NCBI GenBank assembly: GCA_037367405.1
Contig: JAZKJV010000153.1
Span: 558,001-622,000, forward strand
DNA from: Ottelia alismoides
Lineage: Eukaryota; Streptophyta; Magnoliopsida; Alismatales; Hydrocharitaceae
Length of the DNA stretch: 64,000 nucleotides
Direction: 5' to 3'
Within the stretch, counting starts at the first letter, position 1. Each line of letters starts with the position of its first letter. The position numbers were made by a program, and so were the translations under genes. This document shows positions 56,319 through 64,000 of this stretch, one piece after another. A model generated the notes under the pieces. That model saw only the letters and a program-made list of their open reading frames with translations, was not told the origin of the DNA and ran no database searches.

Positions 56319-58202
56319 ATGATTGACAGATTTCACATTCAGCTGACTCTACGGGAAGCATTTGAGCATATCCCCTTCTTCAAAAAGAACTTGAAAGATA
56401 CAACTACTGTTCGAAGGAAGAAGAGGCACCGAGATCAAATCCATATGCTCACTCATGACACATGTTGCATCATCCAGAACAAGCTGCCAGCCAAGCGACC
56501 AGACGCAGGAGCTCCCTATGTCAGATGCGAGATTCAGGAGGAGCAGTTTGATCGTACTCTATTAGACAGCGGCTCTTCAATTAACCTCCTTCCGGCAGCC
56601 TTACTCAAGCAATTCGAGTTTGGTCCTCTTCTTCGAAGCAGAACCGTCCTTCAGTTTGCTGATAGGTCGATTAAGAGGCCGAAGGGGTTATTGAAAGACG
56701 TGGTCGTTACCATTCAGGGCCTGAAATTCCCCGTGGACTTCGTTGTGTTGGACATGGAGATCCCTGAGGCGGTAACTGATGCCCCCATCATTCTCGGACG
56801 TCCATTTTTGGCTACAGCCAAAGCGGTGACCGACCATGATAGCGGGAAGGTATGTTTTCGCGTAGAGGGCGAAACTATACAAATAGAGACGATCGAAGAA
56901 ATCAGAGCCAGAGAGTTAGAGTGCTCCGAGCAATCCAGTGAAGCAGCGCAGATGACAGAGGAGGAGCTAGACATCCACCAGGTATGTGATTTTGAGATGA
57001 CTGATGATGAATCCAACTGGAAAGATCCCGTAGCACCGACCCTTGCCTTGCCTACAGATTCCCTGTATCTCAAACTCATGGCAGTCGAGAGCCGGGAGAG
57101 CACATCCCTGGATGAGGACATCTCTGAGGTTGACAGTGTTGTGATGAGTGGTGCTGAGGAATTTCAATCATGCTCATCTTCTTCAGATCCCTCGGATTCA
57201 GATATTGATTGGGATAACTTTGATGGCTATTTACCTTGTCTGATTCCTACTGAGCCAATAAACATGACAGAGTGCGAGCCGGTGCAGTTTATAGTTGATT
57301 CAGAAGGCCGCCCTTCGTCAGCAATTCATGTAGAGCGAGAGTTCTCTCATGCAGACCTGGTAGCATTTACACAGACATATCAAAAGCCAGATCTGCCACC
57401 TCCCAGTTGCCTAGAACGGAAACCTCTGCCGCAGTCAATGACGTACAGATTCCTTGCTGGAGAGCCAGAAATGCACCCAGTCATTATCTCAGCAGATTTG
57501 AGTGGAGAGCAAGAATCTCGTCTTATGGAGGTTCTTGAAAGAAACCGCAAGGCAATCGGTTGGAGTATAGCTGATCTCCAGGGGCTGAGCCCAAATCTTT
57601 GCTCTCACCACATTTATCTTGAGGATAACGCTAAGCCGTCGCGTGAGTTCCAACGACGGTTGAACCCGAATCATCGAGACGTAGTCATGAAAGAAATTTC
57701 CAAGTGGTGGAGCGCCGATTTTATCTATCCCATCTCCGACTCCAAATGGGTAAGTCCGCTACATGTGGTACCTAAGAAGACGGGTATCACTACAGTTGTT
57801 AATGAGTCTGGAGAGGAGATCGCTACCAGAGTACCAACTTCTTGGAGGGTCTGTGTGGACTACAGACGATTGAATGAGGCCACCAAGAAGGATCACTTCC
57901 CGCTACCATTCATTGATCAGATTATCGAGCGGCTAGCTGGGAAGAGTCATTATTGTTTTCTTGATGGGTACTCTGGATACAATCAAGTGGCCATTGCGCC
58001 CGAAGACCAGGAGAAAACGACATTCACCTGTCCGTTTGGGACCTATGCTTTCAGACGGATGCCCTTTGGTCTATGTAACGCTCCGGCGACATTCCAAAGG
58101 TGCATGTTGTCCATCTTCTCGGACATGGTGGGTGACTGTTTAGAGGTCTTCATGGATGACTTCTCGGTCTATGGCGACGGGTTCGACGCATGTCTTGACT
58201 GC
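56319..58202 (+). pseudogene. pol: El4 protease and reverse transcriptase, cut by solo LTR
   Basis: A continuous frame from MIDRFHIQL through the protease (LDSGSSINLLP at about 56567-56599; PIILGRPFLATAKA), the acidic linker and RT up to [18 protein letters not shown]. Protease and RT are in one frame here, unlike El1 and El3. The frame breaks exactly after the codon TGC at 58202, where the solo LTR begins. Confidence 0.93.
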
Positions 58203-61200
58203 TGATGAATACCCATTCATCACTCTTTATTCTTATATTTTAGCTACAAAAACCTATGCAAATGCATGTAGATATTTGTAAATAGGAATAATTAGCAAAA
58301 GCATGCATTGTGTAAAAACCTATAATTAGCATGTTTTTGTGCAAAAATAAAAAGAATAAAGATTAAAAAGAAAAAGAGGGAAATATTTAGAATAAATATT
58401 GAGCAACCTAACCCAAGGGAGGGCTCAACATGGGCCTGACCGCATAAAAACCAAAGTAGAGGGAGATAGGGGCTCATGTGTAAATATTTGTAAATAAATA
58501 AAAATGTTTTCCTCACTCAAAAATATGCTTGTAAATATTTGTATATATTTAGAAAATATTAAAAATAAAATAAAAATTTGAAAATTAAAAAGATCAAAAA
58601 CACCCTTTCACCATGTACATAGACCATACTCCTATATTTATTTAACCTTATAAATAAATGAAATTATTTTCTAAACTTTTTGTAAATATCCTATGTTATA
58701 TAGTGTAAATAAATAAAATAAAAAGAAGCAAAACAAAAATCAAAGAAAAATTACAAAATTAAAATATAAAAATACATTGTATATATACCATGTATATAAA
58801 TGTATATATCTATTTATTTCACCTATGTATATAAATAATTAAAACAAAATAAAAATACCCTTTTATTCCTCATTTTATTCTATAAATAAATAAAATATAA
58901 AATAGGAATAAAATTGTACAAAAATAATCATTAAAAATCAAAAATCAAAAATCAAAAACCAACATATTGTACATATACCTATATATAGCTATATGTATTG
59001 TAAATACTTTATTTTTATTTCCAAAAATTAATTAAAAATCACCAAAAACTAGAAAAAATTAAAACAAAAATATTTCATGTTTTGAGTTTTAATTAAATCG
59101 GCCATTTGTTATTTTTAATTCAATTTCTAAATCTTTTATGACGTGGCTGATTCCCATTGGTCCACGGGGGTTGTTGACCGCCCGGTCAACTCCCCCCTGT
59201 GGACCACTTCCCACGGGTCTGGTTCGCGGACCCGACTTCTCCCATTTATTCCCGCCAGACCCGATCACCATTTAGCCTAACCCAGGGTCCTAATCACTCC
59301 CCAAGTATCCGGGAATCTCGCCCGACATTGATCCTAGGGATCCGTGCTCAATCGAGCCGGACCCGAGCCCTTCTTCCCGGACCTGCACCCATATATAGTC
59401 TGAGCTCCGCCCCCGTTTTCATGCATCTTTGGCTCTCCACTCTTCATCCCGTGACCTCCACAGCTATCCCTGAGGTGACAGCTCTCGGTTGCCCGTGTCG
59501 CAGCGAGGAGAGAGTGGCCGGACCACTGATCCGGCGAATAGCTCCGCCGTAGCTCCGCCAGTGGTGTGAGCTCCGAGCCTCAGGACCAGACGACCTTCGA
59601 GGCTACGACCGGGAGCTTCCCCAGCTCCAGCCCAGTCTACTTCGCCACCCAGGTAATCATTTAGCTTCTTTATTTAGCCTAATTTCCGTTTTGCCCCAAT
59701 TTGCACCGCCGCCGTGTTTCGTTGATTCCGACCACCTCGCGCATCATTTCGATCATCAGAAACCATATTCACCTTCGCCGTCCCTCCGCGCACCTTCTCC
59801 ATACACCCATCCAACCCAGCTCGCACAGGAGCTGGGGTTCGAGCTCTACCGTCCGTCGCTCGCCGGAGCTCGCTCATCCCGACGCATAGACCACCTTCAC
59901 GCCGCCTAACCGGGTCGAGGCATTTTGCCCTCGACCCGCGAAGCTTCTGAGCCTTTTTGTAGGACCAGAGGAGGCTATCTGAGGCCTCCCGACATTCGAC
60001 CAGGAGCTCTCCTCCGCCGACCTCGCCGGAGCCCCTCCAAGGCTCGGCTGGGCCATCGGAGCCCACCATCAGCTGCGGAGCTTCACCGCGGACCTGTTCC
60101 GATCTTCAGAGGCAGCAGACGAGGACCACCGCGCTCGCACGAGGCCGGCGAAAGTCGCCGGCGACCTGTTCTTCCTGGATCCTCCCAGACCGTCGATCGT
60201 GTCTCCTCGCGCCAGGTGTGATCGGAGCCGTCCATCTGAGGAGCTGTTTCGAGCGTCAGATCTGAGGAGACGCCATCTGGAGCGCCCACCAGCCAGACCC
60301 GTCAGATCAGCCACGTGGAGCGCATCCGACGGCCCGCTTAATAAAGGGTAAATTACCCTTAGGCCCAGGTTTTGTTTTTATTTCGTTTTAGTCCTGTAAT
60401 TACTTTCGTCAGTTGTTTAGTTTTAGGGTATTTTGCACACTGGACCTCTTGCTTTAGTTTATTTGCATTTATGCCCCTGTTTGTGTGAGCCACGTGCGTC
60501 GTCACGTATATATTTGGTGTAATTGCAACTTTAGTCCTGTAGTTCTGGATGTTCGTTAATGAATGAAATGTTTTTAGTAATTGCATATATGCCCCTGTGA
60601 GTGTTTTAATTGCACATGTGCGTCTATTAGTGGGTTATTTGCAATACAGCCCCTGGACTTTTTGGTACGAGTTACCAAAAGGTCCTCGGACTTGTTTTTC
60701 TTACCAAAAGGTCCCTCAGTGCCCCAGGCACGCGCCACGCGCGTGCGTTGCTAGGTATTTTGCACCTGGACCCCCAGAACTTCGGGCATTTGCACTTCAG
60801 TCCCTGTGCACAGTGCCCTCTTTTGATTTTGAATAAAATATCAAATCACCTCCAAATTCGATGAAAATTTGACACATGGCTCCTGCTATGTTGTAGGATT
60901 TTTGAGAATTTTTGAGGACATTTTTGAGTTTATTTGTTATTTTTAAAAATTCAAAAACCTTTATTTCAGCCACTGTCTAGTTTTAAAAATCCCAAAAAAA
61001 TATAAAAACCCCCTCCAAAATTCCATAAAAATTAGGTACTGTTTCTTCTTTGATTTTGTAGCCAATTTTGGCTATTTTTCATTGCTTAAAAGCCATAAAA
61101 ACTTAAAAACACCAAAAAACTCATAAAAATTATATTAAATAATATAAAAACCCAAAAACAATAATTTTGGTACTCAAATTTTCCTTGTTTTACCTAGTTT

Positions 61201-61762
61201 AAAGGAAAAATACCTCCAGGCCCTTTTGAGATCCTTGGATATTTTATTTAGGGATTTTGGGCCTGGCTGGACAGTACCTTGCCTTTTTACCACTGTTTGA
61301 TTTTTAGAAAATAAAATACACATCAGAAAAATTCCAAAAATTCACCAAAAACACTAAAAAACCTAAAAAACATAAAAACATTTTTGTTTGAATTTTTGTT
61401 TGATTTTTGACACATTAAATAAATTGCTAAAGTGTGCTTGTCTTTGTTTTCTTTTATTTTCTCACTATATTTAAAAATATAAAAAAATATAAAAATCATT
61501 AAAAACCACTAAAAATACTTGTCTTTTATTTTATTTTATTTTTACTACTTCGTAGGCATTTGGCCAACCCGTGCTCCTTGAGTTCGACCCTGGGTGCTAT
61601 ACCAGGTTAATCTCATAGCTGGACCGCTGTCTTGAGCTTGATTGATTTTATTTTTAGTAGTGGTCCGATATTTTTCTTGATTGACCTATCCTCTGAGATC
61701 CGGGTCGCAACGACCCTTGTTTTATTACCTTCACCCGGGTCTTTGGGAATTTCAGGTCAACA
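58203..61762 (+). repeat. Solo LTR of family A inside El4 pol
   Basis: TGATGAATACCCATTCATCA starts it and GTCAACA ends it, aligning end to end with the El1 3' LTR (GTCATCA end). It holds TATATAG at 59392-59398 and AAGGGTAAATTACCCTT at 60344-60360. There is no interior sequence. Removing it rejoins codons TGC and CTA (C and L) with no base lost or gained, so there is no target duplication: 5 bases left are ACTGC, 5 bases right are CTAGA. Confidence 0.9.
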
Positions 61763-63865
61763 CTAGACCGTGTGCTCAAGCGCTGCATTGAGGTTAATCT
61801 TGTCTTATCCTGGGAGAAGAGTCATTTCATGATGACTCAAGGGACGGTCCTTAGTCACATCGTCTCCAACAGGGGCATGGAGGTCGATCCGGCTAAGGTG
61901 GACATCATCAGAAAACTCAATCCGCCGTCCAATCTGCGTCAGTTACGGTCTTTTCTGGGGCATGTCGGTTTCTACCGACGGTTCATTCAGGATTTCAGTC
62001 GAATTGCCCGACCGCTCACTGACTTGCTGACCAAAGACACCGAGTTTATTGTTAATGATAAGTGTCTAGAATCATTTGAGACTCTCAAACATATGGTTGT
62101 TTCTGCTCCTGTCCTTCAGCCACCCGATTGGTCTCTCCCATTCGAGATCATGACGGATGCTTCAGATTTTGCCGTTGGGGCTGTGCTTGGACAGAGGAGG
62201 GATGGTTTACCGTTTGCCATTCACTACGCCAGCCGGACTTTGGATGCCGCGCAGCGGAATTACACTGTGACTGAGAAAGAGATGCTGGCCGTAGTTTTCG
62301 CTCTTGATAAGTATCGATCATATATTCTCGGATCTAGAGTTACCATTTACACTGATCACACCGCCATCCGGTACTTAATGGCTAAGAAGGATGCCAAAGC
62401 ACGTCTCACCAGATGGATCCTTCTACTCCAGGAATTTGATATTGAGATTAAGGACAAGCTTGGAGTCAAGAATGTGGTGGCGGATCATCTCTCCAGATTG
62501 GAGAATCTTGAGGAGTCTGAGCCCAGCGCACCTATCACAGAGACATTTCCAGATGAGGCGATCTTGGCTGTCACCTCACTCCCGTGGTATGCTGACTTTG
62601 TAAACTATCTTGTTGCCAAGACAGTCCCTCAGGGTTGGCCCAGGCAGAAACTTGAGACCTTCCTAGCTAAGGCCAAGTTTTACCATTGGGAGGATCCCGT
62701 CCTTTATCATGAAGGAGGGGATAGTATCTGGAGGAGGTGCATTCCTCAAGAAGAGCAGCACAGCGTCCTCACATACTGCCACAAGCTTGAGGCAGGAGGA
62801 CATCATTCTGGAAAAAGAACAGCACAAAAGGTGCTTCAATCCGGCCTATGGTGGCCTACTCTCTTCAAGGATTCTGACGAGTTCGTGAAGAGATGTACTG
62901 ACTGTCAAAAAATGGGAACCTGCGGACAGAGAGACATGATGCCCATGCAACCCATTCACTTCTGTGAGGTTTTTGATGCATGGGGGATTGATTTCATGGG
63001 CCCATTTCCTAAGAGTCAGGGATTCGAGCATATTTTGCTCGCTGTAGATTATGTCAGCCGATGGGTTGAGGCCATCCCCGCCCGAGCCGCAGATGCTAAA
63101 ACCGTTTGCAAATTTTTGAGGAAAAATATCATTTCACGGTTCGGAGTACCTAGAGTCTTGATTTCAGACGGGGGGTCTCACTTCATCAATGACAAAGTCA
63201 GGGCCCTTGCAGACGAGTTCGGCATTGACCATCGGGTTGCCACTCCTTATCACCCTCAGACTAATGGTCTTGCCGAAGTATCGAATAGGGAGATAAAGAC
63301 TATCTTGCAGAAAGTTGTCCGCCCAGACCGAAAGGATTGGTCACAGCTTTTGGACTCGGTCTTGTGGGCTTATCGGACTTCTTTCAAGAATCCATTGGGA
63401 ACATCTCCCTTTCGTCTCGTCTATGGCAAGCCGTGCCATTTGCCAGTGGAGATCAAGCATAAATCTTTTTGGGCAGTTACTGAGTTGCTTCTAGATCCCG
63501 AGAGTATAGGAGAACAGAGAAGAGCAGAATTGGCAGCCCTGGAGGAACTTAGAGATACAGCCTTTTCGAACAGCTTACAGTACAAAGAGAAAGTAAAGAC
63601 ATGGCACGATTCGCATATCAGCCATAAACAGTTTGAGCCAGATCAGAGAGTATGGTTGTTTGATTCCAGGCTGAAGTTATTCCCAGGGAAATTGCAGAGC
63701 AGGTGGAAAGGACCGTATGTGGTCAGGAAGGTACATGACAATGGCAGCATCGATATATCCGAACCGTCATCTTCCTCTACCTTCCGCGTCAATGGTCAAC
63801 GTTTGAAATTATATCTTGATCATGATCCGCCGACCATTGACGTTGCCCCCATTCTTCTGGTATGA
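61763..63865 (+). pseudogene. pol: El4 RNase H and integrase
   Basis: Continues from 58202. RT connection ([15 protein letters not shown]), RNase H ([39 protein letters not shown]), integrase zinc finger ([19 protein letters not shown]), [35 protein letters not shown], and GPY/F ([18 protein letters not shown]). About 700 codons are open without a stop, ending in ILLV and TGA. Only the inserted LTR and the gag damage inactivate El4 pol. Confidence 0.94.
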
Positions 63866-64000
63866 GATGTGTCCTTTGACTCTCATCATCTACATCTCAT
63901 ACATGGTGATCAATTCTATCTTCCGCTGCACAGATCCATCTGTTTATATCACTCTGTTGATTTATTTTCTTCTTTTCTTCTTTTCTTCTTTTCCATTTCT
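63866..64000 (+). other. Start of El4 3' UTR
   Basis: GAGATG-GTCCTTTGACTCTCAT resembles the bases after the El1 integrase stop. It ends in a TTTCTTC-type pyrimidine tract (63968-63995). No hairpin module is visible yet. Confidence 0.5.

Larger units (their letters stand above)
47906..64000 (+). mobile_element. El4: Athila-type retrotransposon, 3' end outside window, interrupted by a solo LTR
   Basis: 5' LTR 47906-51744, tRNA-Asp primer site, leader, gag, protease, RT, then the solo LTR at 58203-61762, then RNase H and integrase to 63865 and the start of the 3' UTR. It is related to El1 and El3 but more distant, with a different LTR (family C) and different codon usage (less GC-rich). It is inserted in the El3 leader. 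Confidence 0.9.

Overview
This window reads as nuclear heterochromatin of a flowering plant. Almost everything in it is transposable-element sequence: four Ty3/gypsy LTR retrotransposons of the Athila lineage (called El1 to El4 here), one solo LTR, and the body of a Helitron. I see no ordinary host gene, rRNA, tRNA gene or CRISPR array. The plant assignment rests on Athila-type Gag and Pol proteins, primer binding sites complementary to the 3' end of plant tRNA-Asp, LTRs of 3 to 4 kb, and a plant-type RepHel plus RPA Helitron. I cannot name the species.

The layout is a nest. The innermost host visible is a Helitron-like element with its genes on the minus strand, about 23385-35154. It encodes an RPA-like single-strand binding protein, then RepHel (HUH Rep nuclease plus Pif1-type helicase). 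El1 (plus strand) is inserted in its RPA gene on the left, with its 3' LTR at 19838-23384. El3 (minus strand) is inserted on the right, with its 3' LTR at 35155-38812. El2, a complete 11.5 kb element with two LTRs and a GTGCT target duplication (3505-15047), splits the El1 reverse transcriptase gene. El4 (plus strand, from 47906 past the window end) splits the 5' leader of El3. A solo LTR of the El1/El3 family (58203-61762) splits the El4 pol gene.

Three related LTR families are present: A (El1, El3, solo LTR), B (El2) and C (El4). El1, El3 and El4 carry or carried gag, protease, reverse transcriptase, RNase H and integrase, but all are broken by stops, frameshifts or insertions. El2 is the youngest clear insertion, with about 1.5 percent LTR divergence by hand count. 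It has no reverse transcriptase or integrase, so it must have been copied by enzymes from relatives.

The most interesting signals are structural. (1) Arrays of in-frame hairpins lie in the gag-protease and protease-RT linker regions of El1, El3 and El4. Their stems covary while the 8-nt loop stays constant. (2) Arrays of hairpins in the 3' UTRs each end in a copy of the polypurine tract. (3) Inverted repeats start each LTR. (4) Dense UGUANAUA motifs fill the RNA 3' region. (5) G-box inverted repeats alternate with TTTGCA/CCCC modules in the LTRs. Together these suggest that this Athila group relies on conserved RNA or DNA structures that a protein-only annotation would miss.
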